This document shows, in pieces, positions 12,914 through 21,571 of a stretch of DNA of 35,824 bases. The DNA lies in IMG/VR virus record IMGVR_UViG_3300029957_000024, positions 1 through 35,824 of that record; one strand, 5' to 3'. Within the stretch, counting starts at the first letter, position 1. Each line of letters starts with the position of its first letter. The notes under the pieces are model-generated. The model had not been told where the DNA came from, did no database searches, and was given only the letters and a program-made list of their open reading frames with translations. Made by a program: the position numbers and the translations under genes. The DNA is from a virus.

Positions 12914-15900
12914 GCCTGCCGCGCAGACGAGAACGCGCGCTGCTGGGCGGCCCAGTCGACGAACGCGGCCGGCGACTCGGTGACGATCGTCCCGACGTTG
13001 ATCGGGGACAGCGTCGTGTGGGTCTGCTGCACCGGGACTTTCACCACCTGGGTGTGGCTGGACCCGTAGGACACCTGCGCTCCGAAGCGTTGCGCGACGT
13101 CGCCGAGGATCTGCTGCGACCGGGCCCGCTTGCCTGGCGACAGCGGGATGTAGGCCTCGCCGCCGGTTTCGGGTTCGGCCCACATCCGGTAGTCGCCGGG
13201 CGCGGCGATCTGCGCGACGTGGTTCTCCCCGCCGCCCGCGTATGCGGTCAGGACGCCGCCGGATGCCTGGACGCGGGTCTGCGGCCGGCTCAGCGTCGGG
13301 GCGGCCTGTGACGGCTGCTTGACGCCTGTTGCGCCGCGGTCCTCGCGGACGTTCGCGGCGCTGGCGTCGACCTGAATGGCGACCTTCTTGCCGTTGACCA
13401 GGGCGATCCGCGACAGCAGGAGTTCGATGTCGGCGACGGCCTTGTCCAGGCCCGGCGTGCCGAAGCTGGTCGACACCTGGCCGGGGATCTGCAGCAGGGC
13501 GTCCCGGTAGTGCTCGGCCTCCGTCTTGGACAGGCCTGCCTTGATCCCGGCGTTGTAGATCTTGTCGCCGAGCTCCTTGGCCTTCGCACTCAACTCGTCA
13601 CTGGAGGCGCCCTGCTTGGCCATCTCGTCGATCAGGTCGTAGCCCTGCTGGACGGCGGCGCGGGCGGTCTCTCGGACCTGCAACTGGGCGGCGGCGACGT
13701 CCTGCGACGTGCTGGCGTGTGTGGCGTTCGCCAACGACTGGTCGTGGGCGAGTTTCCCGGCGGCCGCGGCCTGCTTCGTGGTCTCGCCATGCGCGAGCGC
13801 GTCCGCCTTCGCCTTGTCCCCGGCGACCTTCGCGGCCGCATTGTCCGCGGCGGTCGCCTTCGTGGTCGCCGCGGTGGTCTTCTCCTTCGCCGCGGCCAGG
13901 TCGTCGAGGGACTTCTGGAAGCTGTCCTGCGCGGCCTCCACACCGAGCTCCTGGTCGTACAGGGCCTTGAGCGCGGTGGAGAAGCCGGTCAGCTGGTCCG
14001 ACGCGGACTGCAGGCCGCCGGATAGGTCGTCGACCTTCCCGGTCAGCCCCGACGTCGAGCTGCCCGTCGAGTCGGCCTGCGTGCCGGCCGCGCCCATCGC
14101 GTCGTGGACGTCTTTCCAGTCCTGCTGCGACTGTTTCAGGTCGCTATTCGAGCCTCCGAGGATGTCCTGGAGGTGCTTCGCCCAGGTCGCCTGTTGGGTG
14201 CCATTGACGTAGACCGACCGGCCGTTCGCGTCGACCGTCTTGGTGTAATTGTCGAGGATCGCGTTGACCTGCGTCAGGGCACCGGCGTTGCCGAGGGCGG
14301 CATCGGTCAGGGTGGAGAGGTCGATCCCGAGTTTGCGCGCAGCCTGTGTCGCCCCATCGTCGGTCAGCTGCTTGGCAGTCATGGCGCGGTTCGTCTCCGT
14401 AATGGCGCCGGTCTGCTGGTCGAGCGCATTGCGCATCTCGTCGACGCGCTGCTTGGCGTCGGCCTCGCTGTTGATCCAATAGCCCAGGGCGATCGTCCCC
14501 GCGGCGAGCGCGAGGCCCCACGGGCCAGCGAGCGCCGACCCCGCCGACCGCAGACCGGTCGCCGCCTTCGCGCCGATACCGCCCATCTGGTCGAGGGTCT
14601 TCAGCAGCCCGGCGATCTTCGGGACGAGGCTCATCGCGGCGCCGCCGAGGATCAGCGCGGCCGAGCCGATCCCGCCGATGACCGCGAGCGCGCTCTTGGC
14701 GGGGCCGGGGAGCGCCTCGAAGCCCTTCGCCAGGACGGCGACCTTGTCCGCAGCGCCCGCCAGTGCCGGCAGGAACGTCTGCCCGATCGTGATAGCCGCG
14801 TCGTTCAGGTTGTTCCGGGCGATCTGTGTCCGAGACGCCGCCGTGTCGTACTTGACCGCGGCGGCCTCCAGCAGGGCGTTGTTGTCCTGCCACGCCTTGG
14901 TGCCCAACGCGAGGGAAGCGGTGAGCAGGTCCGACCCGGCCGACGCACGCAACAGCGTGTCCCGCACCCGGATCTCCGAGAGCCCGAGCTTGTCGAGCGT
15001 CCCGAACGTATCCCCACCCGAGGCGTTGATCTGGTGCAGGCCGGTCAGGAACGACGTCATCGCCCCAGACGCGTCCTGACCGAACGCCGTCTTGAACTGT
15101 TGGGCGGACATCCCCGACACCCGAGCGAACCCGTCGAGCTGCTTCCCACCCTCACGGGCCGCGGTCGCCATGTCGACGAACACGCGGGAGATCGCGGAGC
15201 CGCCCTCCTCCGCGTCGATCCCCACCGAGGTGAGGGCGTTGGAGAAGCCCATCACCTGCGCCTCAGTGAGGCCTACGACCTTCCCGGCGCCCGCGATCCG
15301 CACCGACATGTCGAGGATCTGCTGCTCGGTCGACGCCCCATAGTTGCCCAGCGCCAACAACGACGACCCGGCCCGGTCAACGTCCTTCGGCAGGACCCCC
15401 ATCACATTCCCGAGCTTCGCCAGCCCCGTCGCAGCATCATCCGCGGACATGGTCGTAGTCGCGCCGAGCATCTCCGCGACCGAGGTGAACTTCGCCAGGT
15501 CCGGGATCGCCACCCCAAGCTGGCCAGCCGACGCAGCGACCGCGTCGATCCCCTCGACGGTGTCCGGGATCGTCTTCGACAGGTCCCGCAACTGCTGGCC
15601 CAGCGCACCCAGGGTCGTGTCTTTCGCCTTCTGCGACATGCCATCCAGGGAGCCCGAGACGACCTTCTCGACACCGGCGAACGAATCCTGCCAGTCCATC
15701 GCCGCCTTCGTGGCCAGCCCGAGACCGATCCCGATGACAGCGCCGCTGACCATGAAGGCCTGACCGACCTTGCCGATGGACTCGCTGCGCTTCTGGTTGC
15801 GGGACGCCTCCTCGGCCGCGGCCTGAATCTGCATCCCCGCCAGAGTGCGGATATCCGTCTCCCGCTTGGTGTTGCGCGCCGTCTCCTCCCGGTATGCCTG

Positions 15901-16056
15901 CTCCTCGACCTTGGCCATCTGCACCTGGCGCGCCTCGACCTTGGCCAGCTCCCGTTCGAACGCCGCCGCCGACGCCGCCGCCGACTTGTTCGCCAGCTCG
16001 TAGCCGCCGAAGTCTGCGCCGACCTTCACCTGAACGTCGGAGACGCGGGTTGTCAC
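12910..16056 (-). CDS. Tail tape measure protein, 1048 aa
   Basis: GTG at 16056 is preferred: GGAGGTGA lies 8 nt upstream. GTG at 16068 overlaps the previous stop but sits directly on the Shine-Dalgarno sequence. A coiled coil opens the protein (AAAFERELAKVEARQVQMAK). A TP901-type tape-measure core follows (MDWQDSFAGVEKVVSGSLDG, VAASAGQLGVAIPDLAKFTS, GNVMGVLPKDVDRAGSSLLA). Hydrophobic helices occur at about residues 100-125 and 445-480 (SALAVIGGIGSAALILGGAA), and a long Ala/Lys coiled coil at about 690-830. It sets tail length; about 1050 residues at the usual 0.15 nm per residue suggests a tail near 150-160 nm. Confidence 0.93.
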   Translation of the reverse strand: MTTRVSDVQVKVGADFGGYELANKSAAASAAAFERELAKVEARQVQMAKVEEQAYREETARNTKRETDIRTLAGMQIQAAAEEASRNQKRSESIGKVGQAFMVSGAVIGIGLGLATKAAMDWQDSFAGVEKVVSGSLDGMSQKAKDTTLGALGQQLRDLSKTIPDTVEGIDAVAASAGQLGVAIPDLAKFTSVAEMLGATTTMSADDAATGLAKLGNVMGVLPKDVDRAGSSLLALGNYGASTEQQILDMSVRIAGAGKVVGLTEAQVMGFSNALTSVGIDAEEGGSAISRVFVDMATAAREGGKQLDGFARVSGMSAQQFKTAFGQDASGAMTSFLTGLHQINASGGDTFGTLDKLGLSEIRVRDTLLRASAGSDLLTASLALGTKAWQDNNALLEAAAVKYDTAASRTQIARNNLNDAAITIGQTFLPALAGAADKVAVLAKGFEALPGPAKSALAVIGGIGSAALILGGAAMSLVPKIAGLLKTLDQMGGIGAKAATGLRSAGSALAGPWGLALAAGTIALGYWINSEADAKQRVDEMRNALDQQTGAITETNRAMTAKQLTDDGATQAARKLGIDLSTLTDAALGNAGALTQVNAILDNYTKTVDANGRSVYVNGTQQATWAKHLQDILGGSNSDLKQSQQDWKDVHDAMGAAGTQADSTGSSTSGLTGKVDDLSGGLQSASDQLTGFSTALKALYDQELGVEAAQDSFQKSLDDLAAAKEKTTAATTKATAADNAAAKVAGDKAKADALAHGETTKQAAAAGKLAHDQSLANATHASTSQDVAAAQLQVRETARAAVQQGYDLIDEMAKQGASSDELSAKAKELGDKIYNAGIKAGLSKTEAEHYRDALLQIPGQVSTSFGTPGLDKAVADIELLLSRIALVNGKKVAIQVDASAANVREDRGATGVKQPSQAAPTLSRPQTRVQASGGVLTAYAGGGENHVAQIAAPGDYRMWAEPETGGEAYIPLSPGKRARSQQILGDVAQRFGAQVSYGSSHTQVVKVPVQQTHTTLSPINVGTIVTESPAAFVDWAAQQRAFSSARQA

Positions 16057-16064
16057 GGGGCAAG

Positions 16065-16918
16065 TCACCTCCTCAACGGCTCGGGCGGGTCATCGGTGTG
16101 ACAGCGGACCAGCCGGATCGACACGCCGGGGATCCCGGCCGCCAGCTTCGGATCGGAGCGTTTCGAGTCGAGCTCCTGGCACCCAAGGCACAGGTGCGCC
16201 GACGCCCGCCACGGCCGCCGTGTCGGCCGGCCGTCCTCCATACCCCACTCGTCCTCGAAGGTGCCGCAGGAGGGGCACCGGGACGCCTGCCGGGACTGCC
16301 AGGCCAACGCGACGTCCTGGTCCAGCTGCGACCACGCCATGAACGCCGTGTAGGGGATGCCGCGGGGCGCGCAGTAGTCGACCCGTGCGGCGAAAAGAGG
16401 GTCGGCGGTCAGTCTTTTGGGACGTACGCCCTGGGGCCGTTCAGGATCAGGTGCATGACGGCAAGCCGCAGTTGGGACACCTCGGCCGGTGACCAGCGGG
16501 GGTCCGCCAGCTGGTCACGCCACCATCCGGCGTCCTGCAACACCTCGTCCTCGGCGCACGCGGCGAGCAGATCCGGCAGCGCCGCCGAGTAGTCGACGTC
16601 GCCGTCAGGCCCGGCGTGCCGGGCCTGGATCTCTTCGGCCGTCTCCCAGGTTGGCTGCGCCAGTCGCACCTGCGCCGTGCACGCCGCCAGGGCCGCCGTG
16701 GCGGCCTCGACCTCGGCGTCCAGGGCTGAGATGTCAACGTCGCCGCCGTCGATGCTGGCGGCGCCCACAACGGCCATCCGCGCCGCCTGCGCCGCCTCCA
16801 CACGCCGTCGCGCGTCGCCCGGATCCGAGAGTTCGATCTGGACGACGGCGCGGCGGCGGACCTTCTGCTCGAGCGCCTCCCGCAGGCCACCCATGGCGTT
16901 GTCGACCGGTCCCGTCAC
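16065..16918 (-). CDS. Tail assembly chaperone G-T frameshift fusion, about 284 aa
   Basis: Translation starts at GTG 16918, slips -1 at CCCAAAA (16421-16415), and continues as RLTADPLFAARVDYCAPRG into the downstream frame ending at 16065. The extension includes MAWSQLDQDVALAWQSRQAS, a CPSCG knuckle, and CLGC, a probable zinc site. This is the lambda gpG/gpGT arrangement: the fusion recruits tape measure and tail tube protein during assembly and is absent from the virion. No start codon with a ribosome-binding site precedes the second frame, which fits frameshift expression. It lies between the major tail protein and the tape measure, as expected. Confidence 0.88.
16409..16918 (-). CDS. Tail assembly chaperone G, 169 aa
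   Basis: GTG at 16918 overlaps the major tail protein stop as GTGA. Unshifted product ends in AYVPKD at the TGA 16409. Acidic and helical (LDAEVEAATAALAACTAQVR, PAEVSQLRLAVMHLILNGPR), as is usual for gpG-like chaperones. It should be made in excess over the frameshifted fusion. Confidence 0.85.
   Translation of the reverse strand: MTGPVDNAMGGLREALEQKVRRRAVVQIELSDPGDARRRVEAAQAARMAVVGAASIDGGDVDISALDAEVEAATAALAACTAQVRLAQPTWETAEEIQARHAGPDGDVDYSAALPDLLAACAEDEVLQDAGWWRDQLADPRWSPAEVSQLRLAVMHLILNGPRAYVPKD
16415..16421 (-). promoter_or_regulatory. Programmed -1 frameshift slippery site CCCAAAA
   Basis: The heptamer is in the phase C CCA AAA, a canonical X XXY YYZ site, two codons before the TGA of the upstream frame (16409). 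The -1 frame is open from here to 16065. It is in the expected gene and position for dsDNA tailed-phage tail chaperones. Confidence 0.9.
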
Positions 16919-17430
16919 GGGTTTCCGGGGACGGCGACGCTGGCACCGGGGTTCGCGGTGATGGCGTACTCGACGTGCACCTGCAGCGCCTTGTCGCCGG
17001 CGTCACGGATGATCGACATGGAGGCGACCCGCACCGGGTACACGTCCATGGTGAGCGTGGTCGTCGCCGAGGACGTGTCGCCCCCGTCGAGGAAGCACAG
17101 GAACCCGGCGGTCAGCTGCGGGAACGTCTGCCGCGCGTCGGTCCCGGTCTTTGATCCCCAGAACTCGATGGAGCTGTTCTGAGGCTTGACGTGCCCCGGG
17201 ACGGTGGGGATGAACTGGTGCCCGAGGTCGGAGGTCTCCACCATGCTCGCTGTGGTCGAGAACCCGGTGATGGTCGCGACCTCGTTGGTGACGTCGGTGC
17301 CGGCGTTCAGCTCGGCGCGGGTCGCCGCGAGCGTCGACGAGGCGATCGTGGGGACGAAATACAGCTTGGAGACGCCCGCCTGGACGAACCGCGTCGAGGC
17401 GGCCAGGGGGGTCGGGAAGGTCGCGGCCAT
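16915..17430 (-). CDS. Major tail tube protein, 171 aa
   Basis: ATG at 17430 overlaps the upstream stop as TGATG. Begins MAATFPTPLAASTRFVQAGV and contains SKLYFVPTIASSTLAATRAE, SSIEFWGSKTGTDARQTF, and PGASVAVPGNP at the end. Size, beta-rich composition and position immediately before the chaperones and tape measure fit the tube-forming major tail protein of siphoviruses. Confidence 0.82.
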   Translation of the reverse strand: MAATFPTPLAASTRFVQAGVSKLYFVPTIASSTLAATRAELNAGTDVTNEVATITGFSTTASMVETSDLGHQFIPTVPGHVKPQNSSIEFWGSKTGTDARQTFPQLTAGFLCFLDGGDTSSATTTLTMDVYPVRVASMSIIRDAGDKALQVHVEYAITANPGASVAVPGNP

Positions 17431-17648
17431 CAGTGCTCCTTGGGGGTGGAGGGGGCGGTTTCTGCCCCGTCGCCGGGGACATCAGGGGGGCCGTCGATCT
17501 CGGGGTCTCCGGCCTCGCCGACGACGTACCAGCCCTCGCCGAGCGTGGCCAGTGTCGAGCGGGCGACCTGGCCGGGAGGTCCGTCGAAGTTGTGGTTGCG
17601 GATGGTCACGATCTCGTTGGGGTTGGGCGTGCTCTCGTTGCTGGTCAA
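17430..17648 (-). CDS. Hypothetical protein in head-tail region, 72 aa
   Basis: TTG at 17648 overlaps the upstream stop as TTGA and has GGAGGGAT upstream, which decides the start. The protein (MTSNESTPNPNEIVTIRNHN, DGPPGQVARSTLATLGEGWY) is acidic and Pro-rich at the C-terminus. No motif recognised. It may be an assembly accessory; similar small genes occur just before the tail tube gene. Confidence 0.65.
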   Translation of the reverse strand: MTSNESTPNPNEIVTIRNHNFDGPPGQVARSTLATLGEGWYVVGEAGDPEIDGPPDVPGDGAETAPSTPKEH

Positions 17649-18085
17649 TGGAATCCCTCCGTGAGCATGGCTTCGTCGATGGCGTCGGTGACGGCGTCCA
17701 CGGCGTCGTCGCCGTGCCGTGCGAGCGCCGCCGACAGGAACGGGCGCGTCGCCTGGCTCACCCAGTCCTCCTCATCGCCGAACACCGGGTGCCTGAACTG
17801 GCTGTTGCCGCTGATGCCCTCCAGCGCCCGGGCGTGCGGCGCCTTCCGCTGTGACGCGATGACGAACACGCCGGCCCGGGCGCCCGCGAACTTCGCCGTC
17901 ACCCGCAGTGAGGCGGGGATCCGCGTCGACCAGGACGCCTCCGAGGCCGCCGCCGCCCGCAACATCTCACCGGCCGCGACCAGCCGGGGCCGGATCGTCG
18001 ACCGCAGTTCGCGCGGGATGTCCCGAAGCTTCGCGTTGACGATCCGTAGCCCCGACACGCCGGTGTATCGGACGCCGGAGGTCAC
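17645..18085 (-). CDS. HK97 gp10-like head-tail joining protein, 146 aa
   Basis: GTG at 18085 overlaps the previous stop (18082) as GTGA. The sequence (SGLRIVNAKLRDIPRELRST, PRLVAAGEMLRAAAASEASW, FSAALARHGDDAVDAVTDAI-like C-terminus) resembles HK97-gp10-type proteins: a helical start, a central strand region (GARAGVFVIASQRKAPHARA), and a FRHPVFG motif typical of the family. Acts in joining the tail to the connector. Confidence 0.72.
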   Translation of the reverse strand: MTSGVRYTGVSGLRIVNAKLRDIPRELRSTIRPRLVAAGEMLRAAAASEASWSTRIPASLRVTAKFAGARAGVFVIASQRKAPHARALEGISGNSQFRHPVFGDEEDWVSQATRPFLSAALARHGDDAVDAVTDAIDEAMLTEGFH

Positions 18086-18540
18086 AGCCACGCCTCGAAG
18101 GTGACGGCGAACTCGACGCCGAGGCCCGGGCCGTCCTCGGACTGCAGGGCATACCAGCGGGTGTGCTGGCCGAGGTAGATCCGGTCGCAGGCCCCGGACA
18201 TCGTCGGGTGCGCGCGCAGCAGGGTGTCGATCTGCCCGAGCAAGGTCCCGATGCGGCGGCGCAGCGGCCGGGCCTGCGCATCCTGGCTGCCGGACCACGT
18301 CGACAGCTCGCAATGGATGGTCGCGGCCTCCTTGGGCCGGTTCCCGTACCCCTCGACCGTCTGCACGGACTCGTAGGCGCGGGCGTTCTCGGAGTTGCCG
18401 ACCCCGACCTGCAGGACGTCGTCGTGCAGTTCCTGGGCGGCACGTGGGCCGTCCAGCACGGTGACGCCGGTCAGGTTGGCCGCGAGCAGATCCGAGAATG
18501 CGTCCGTGACGTCCGGGACGCGGGTGATGGTGGGGAGCAT
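18082..18540 (-). CDS. Tail terminator/head-tail joining protein, 152 aa
   Basis: ATG at 18540 shares a base with the preceding stop (TGATG). MLPTITRVPDVTDAFSDLLA with VTVLDGPRAAQELHDDVLQV, and the later TIHCELSTWSG, fit the small alpha/beta tail-terminator type that sits between connector and tail tube genes. Assigned by order and general pattern. Confidence 0.65.
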   Translation of the reverse strand: MLPTITRVPDVTDAFSDLLAANLTGVTVLDGPRAAQELHDDVLQVGVGNSENARAYESVQTVEGYGNRPKEAATIHCELSTWSGSQDAQARPLRRRIGTLLGQIDTLLRAHPTMSGACDRIYLGQHTRWYALQSEDGPGLGVEFAVTFEAWL

Positions 18541-19145
18541 CAGCCGGCCGAGATCAGCAGCAGGTCGGCCATCAGCTCTTGCGCGCGCCGCGGGATGGCG
18601 AAGCCGGAGACCGGGGGTGCGGCGTCACCGTAGGGCCCGGGGCGGGCCTGCATGCCGCGCCTGGCCTCCCACTGGTGCTTGCCGATCACCAGTGCCGCCT
18701 CCTTCAGTGCCGCGGCGTCTGCGGCGTCCCTGGCGGTCGTGGCCGTGACCTGCCAGATGCCGCGACGCATGTACGGGCAGACGACGACGGCGGCCATCCA
18801 GTCGATGTCCGGCGCGGTCAGGGCGCCGGTCACGTCGAGGCCGTACGGGTCGGTCAGGACGTCCAGCGAGGCGAGCTGCAGGCCCTGGATCGGCAGGGCC
18901 AGCGCCCGCATGTTCCACATCGGGTAGATGGTGCGGTTGGCGCCGCTCGACTGCTGCGCCAGGTAGGTGCGCTGTCCGCCGACGATCGGGCCGCAGCGCC
19001 GCTCAACGGTCGAGATCGCCGCCGTCAGGGGCTGCTGCATCTCGCTGGTCGGGTCGGTGCGCATGAACGTCGCCAGGTCCGACGTCGCCAGCGGCGCCGT
19101 CACGGTCCCCGTCGGGCCGTGCGTCGGCGCGGTGAAGCCGCTCAT
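18540..19145 (-). CDS. Head-tail connector protein, 201 aa
   Basis: ATG at 19145 has GGAGGGAG upstream, so the shorter frame is chosen. The sequence (FMRTDPTSEMQQPLTAAIST, VERRCGPIVGGQRTYLAQQS, KHQWEARRGMQARPGPYGDA) resembles the HK97 gp6-like connector family that binds below the portal. It is followed by three more joining proteins and preceded by a small gene after the capsid. Confidence 0.72.
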   Translation of the reverse strand: MSGFTAPTHGPTGTVTAPLATSDLATFMRTDPTSEMQQPLTAAISTVERRCGPIVGGQRTYLAQQSSGANRTIYPMWNMRALALPIQGLQLASLDVLTDPYGLDVTGALTAPDIDWMAAVVVCPYMRRGIWQVTATTARDAADAAALKEAALVIGKHQWEARRGMQARPGPYGDAAPPVSGFAIPRRAQELMADLLLISAG

Positions 19146-19223
19146 CCGGTTCTCCCTCCGGCGTGTCGTGCGCTGCCCGGCCCGGCCATGGCCGGCCGAT
19201 CGCCGCCGCAATCCTGCGGGCGG

Positions 19224-19442
19224 TCATTCCGGTGCGGGCTCGGTGATCTGGACGAACCCGGGCGTCTGGTCGGGGGTGCCGTCGGCGCGCACCGACGGGA
19301 CGGCCACGACATCCACGTCCGGGACGGCCGGAATCCAGTTCGCTCCGCCGTTCGCGGCAGCCTCGAACATGAGCGCCTCGGCGTCCGGCGCGGTCTCGGC
19401 CGGCTCATCGGGGGTGTTCGGTGTGGTGTTGGTCTTGGCCAT
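19224..19442 (-). CDS. Hypothetical protein downstream of capsid, 72 aa
   Basis: ATG at 19442 with AAGGAG about 8 nt upstream. The protein is acidic and Pro/Ala-rich at the start (MAKTNTTPNTPDEPAETAPD), then ANWIPAVPDVDVVAVPSVRA. No recognised motif. A perfect hairpin separates it from the capsid gene. It could be a head accessory protein. Confidence 0.65.
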   Translation of the reverse strand: MAKTNTTPNTPDEPAETAPDAEALMFEAAANGGANWIPAVPDVDVVAVPSVRADGTPDQTPGFVQITEPAPE

Positions 19443-19475
19443 GACAGGTCTCCTTGCCTCAGGTGGTGGAGTCAA

Positions 19476-19510
19476 CCTGCCGCCCGGCTTGCGGGAGTCC
19501 GGGCGGCAGG
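19476..19510. terminator. 12-bp perfect hairpin after the capsid gene
   Basis: CCTGCCGCCCGG (19476-19487), 11-nt loop, CCGGGCGGCAGG (19499-19510). It lies 20 nt past the capsid stop. There is no T tract on the minus strand (TTGACTCC follows). It probably protects the 3' end of capsid mRNA or acts as a partial terminator, lowering expression of downstream genes. Confidence 0.7.
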
Positions 19511-19530
19511 CCGACGAGAGGGCCGGTGGG

Positions 19531-20766
19531 TCAGAGCGCGGTCAGGTACTTCGCCGCGGACGCGTTCTGGACGCGGCCGTCGGTGCGGGCGAACGCCAGG
19601 AACCCCACCTGCAGGTACTCGGCGTACCTCTCGGTCAGGCGCAGGACGGACGCGCCGGCCACGCGGCGGACGATGTACGCCTCCGCGATGTCACCGAAGA
19701 TGATCGGCTTGTTGGCGGCGGTCATGTCCGGCAGCGAGTTGTCGACGGTGTAGCCGAACCCGTTGATGGTGGAGGGCATCCCGACCGCGAACGTGGGCGT
19801 CCACACCGGCCGGTTGTTGTTGTCGACGACCTTGCGGACCGCGGCGAGCGCCGGGTCGGACAGGACGTACGACGCCCTCTGCGGGTCGCGGTAGGCCGGG
19901 TCGATGGAGTGCTCCAGGTCCACCAGGTCGGCGTACTTGAGGGTGTTGGCGGTGCCCATCGTCTTGCCCGAGGACAGGCCGACGGTGGCGCCCTGCGGCT
20001 GGCCGGTGCCGGTTCCGGTCGCGAAGTGGGCGGCCTCGGCCCGGCCGATGCGCTGCCCGAACTTCTTCGGGATCCACGCGTTCAGGTCGAACAGGCTGTC
20101 CTGCAGCAGCTGCACCGACACCCGCACGATCTTGGAGGTGTAGGTGAACGCGTTCAGCGTCACCTGCCCCATCGTGAAGTCCTGCTCGGTCGCCGCCGTG
20201 TTCTCCGCGAGGATCGCGCCGACGTTCGACGTGTCGTCGTTGGAGGGGAAGTTCAGCGGGTTCCCGGTGTCCGTCGGCAGGTCCGTCGCGAGCCGGGCGA
20301 TACCGCCGTACAGCTTCTGGACCTCGACCATCCGCTGCAGGGTGGTCGTCGGGACCATGTAGCCGCCGGCGCTGCCGGTGCCCTCGGCCGCCGCCCGGAA
20401 CTCCTCGCCGGGGGTGCCCGAGCGCTGCAGCAGCTTCAGGTCGTCGCCGTCCAGGGCGGAGATGCCCCGGGTGAACCACGTGCTGAAGGCCCGCGAGTAG
20501 GACTCGGAGGCGTCGGCCTCCGGCTTCGGCAGGCTGTCCCGCACGTCCGGGACCGAGTCGATGGCGCGGGCCGAGCGCAGCGCCCGCTCCTCGTCGTCGA
20601 TCTGCGAGGACAGCTTCTCGACCTTGTCGAGGAGGCCGCGCCAGGTGTCCGACAGGTCCGGGTCCACGGCCTCGCCGCGGTCGCTGTCCAGCCGGGCGCG
20701 GGTGTCCTGGGCCTGCTGCCACAGGTTCGCCCGCTCTTCGATGAGACTGCGCAGTCGCGCGCTCAT
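19531..20766 (-). CDS. HK97-fold major capsid protein, 411 aa
   Basis: ATG at 20766 with CGGAG upstream. Residues 1-100 are a charged coiled coil (LRSLIEERANLWQQAQDTRA, EKLSSQIDDEERALRSARAI), the delta/scaffolding domain normally removed by the prohead protease. The mature part starts near residue 120 (AAAEGTGSAGGYMVPTTTLQ) and has typical HK97-type segments (FTYTSKIVRVSVQLLQDSLF, HFATGTGTGQPQGATVGLSS, KPIIFGDIAEAYIVRRVAGA). It forms the icosahedral shell. The protease gene lies directly upstream. Confidence 0.95.
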   Translation of the reverse strand: MSARLRSLIEERANLWQQAQDTRARLDSDRGEAVDPDLSDTWRGLLDKVEKLSSQIDDEERALRSARAIDSVPDVRDSLPKPEADASESYSRAFSTWFTRGISALDGDDLKLLQRSGTPGEEFRAAAEGTGSAGGYMVPTTTLQRMVEVQKLYGGIARLATDLPTDTGNPLNFPSNDDTSNVGAILAENTAATEQDFTMGQVTLNAFTYTSKIVRVSVQLLQDSLFDLNAWIPKKFGQRIGRAEAAHFATGTGTGQPQGATVGLSSGKTMGTANTLKYADLVDLEHSIDPAYRDPQRASYVLSDPALAAVRKVVDNNNRPVWTPTFAVGMPSTINGFGYTVDNSLPDMTAANKPIIFGDIAEAYIVRRVAGASVLRLTERYAEYLQVGFLAFARTDGRVQNASAAKYLTAL

Positions 20767-20806
20767 GGTGATACTCCGATCGTTCGAGGGTTGATTGCGT
20801 CGTGGC

Positions 20807-21571
20807 TCAGCGGTTCAGCCGGTACCTGGCTGCCAGCGCGTCCGCGCGCATGCCGAGCTGGGTCGCGATCCGGCGGGTGCCCTCGACGGGCGGCGCTCCG
20901 GTGTCACCCCGGGTGCCCTCGACGGGCGGCGCGGGGTCTGCGGCGTCGCTGGCGCCGCGAGTCATGGGCAGGCCGCGCAGCTCGCGGACCTGAACGGACG
21001 CCGACCGCAGGCCAGCGTCCGTCTCCTCATAGGCGGGGAACGTCACCCCGGACACCTCGAACAGCTTGGCCTCGACGATGCGGCGGACGTCGATCTCCGC
21101 GCTGTCACCGTCAGTCGTCTCGACCGTCTCGCACGTCCACTCGTCCCGAACCACCTGGAAGCCGATCGACATGCCGGTAATCCGGCGCATCTCAACGTTC
21201 CGGGCGAAATCGGCGATGTAGGAGACGAGGACGTCCAGGTCGGCGTCCACCGCGACGCCGGTCACGTCCGAGGACAACCTGAGGTCGCCGGCCGACTTGC
21301 GGGCCACGATCATGCTCGTGTCGTGATCGACGAGGAACCGCTGGTCGAACTCCGCCAGGGACTTGTCGAACGTGCCGGGCGCGACCTCTTCCTTCCAACC
21401 CCACGTGAGCGGGTTCCCGATCGCCGTCCGCATGTTGTAGACCGCGGCGTGCCCGGCGAACACCGGTGCAGCATCCGGGGCCCTGGTGACCGTGAAGTCC
21501 CCGCCGGCGACCGGCCGCAGCCGCCGCTCCACCACATCCAAGGCGCCCGCACGCCGCAACGTGACCGTCAT
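20807..21571 (-). CDS. HK97-family prohead protease, 254 aa
   Basis: ATG at 21571 shares a base with the portal stop (TGATG). The core has FAGHAAVYN, the His in FLVDHDTSMIVARKSAGDLR, and the Ser in ITGMSIGFQVVRDEW, with an Glu/Asp-rich strand after it (AEIDVRRIVEAKLFEVSGVT). These match the U35/S78 prohead protease pattern. It cleaves the capsid delta domain during maturation. The C-terminal tail carries a duplicated APPVEGTR unit (direct repeat at about 20876-20934). Confidence 0.9.
   Translation of the reverse strand: MTVTLRRAGALDVVERRLRPVAGGDFTVTRAPDAAPVFAGHAAVYNMRTAIGNPLTWGWKEEVAPGTFDKSLAEFDQRFLVDHDTSMIVARKSAGDLRLSSDVTGVAVDADLDVLVSYIADFARNVEMRRITGMSIGFQVVRDEWTCETVETTDGDSAEIDVRRIVEAKLFEVSGVTFPAYEETDAGLRSASVQVRELRGLPMTRGASDAADPAPPVEGTRGDTGAPPVEGTRRIATQLGMRADALAARYRLNR

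Noticed and set aside
14104-16101. Long plus-strand frame of 665 codons
   Set aside because: It is the antisense shadow of the tape measure gene; the composition (Arg, Asp, His, Val, Gly) is a high-GC artefact and no start signal is present.
16065-16340. Independent 91-aa gene starting at ATG 16340
   Set aside because: No ribosome-binding site, and the frame is open upstream to the slippery site, so expression by -1 frameshift is far more likely.
20876-20934. Direct repeat in the protease gene as a recombination site
   Set aside because: It encodes the duplicated PPVEGTR unit of the C-terminal tail and is in frame, so a simple in-gene duplication explains it.
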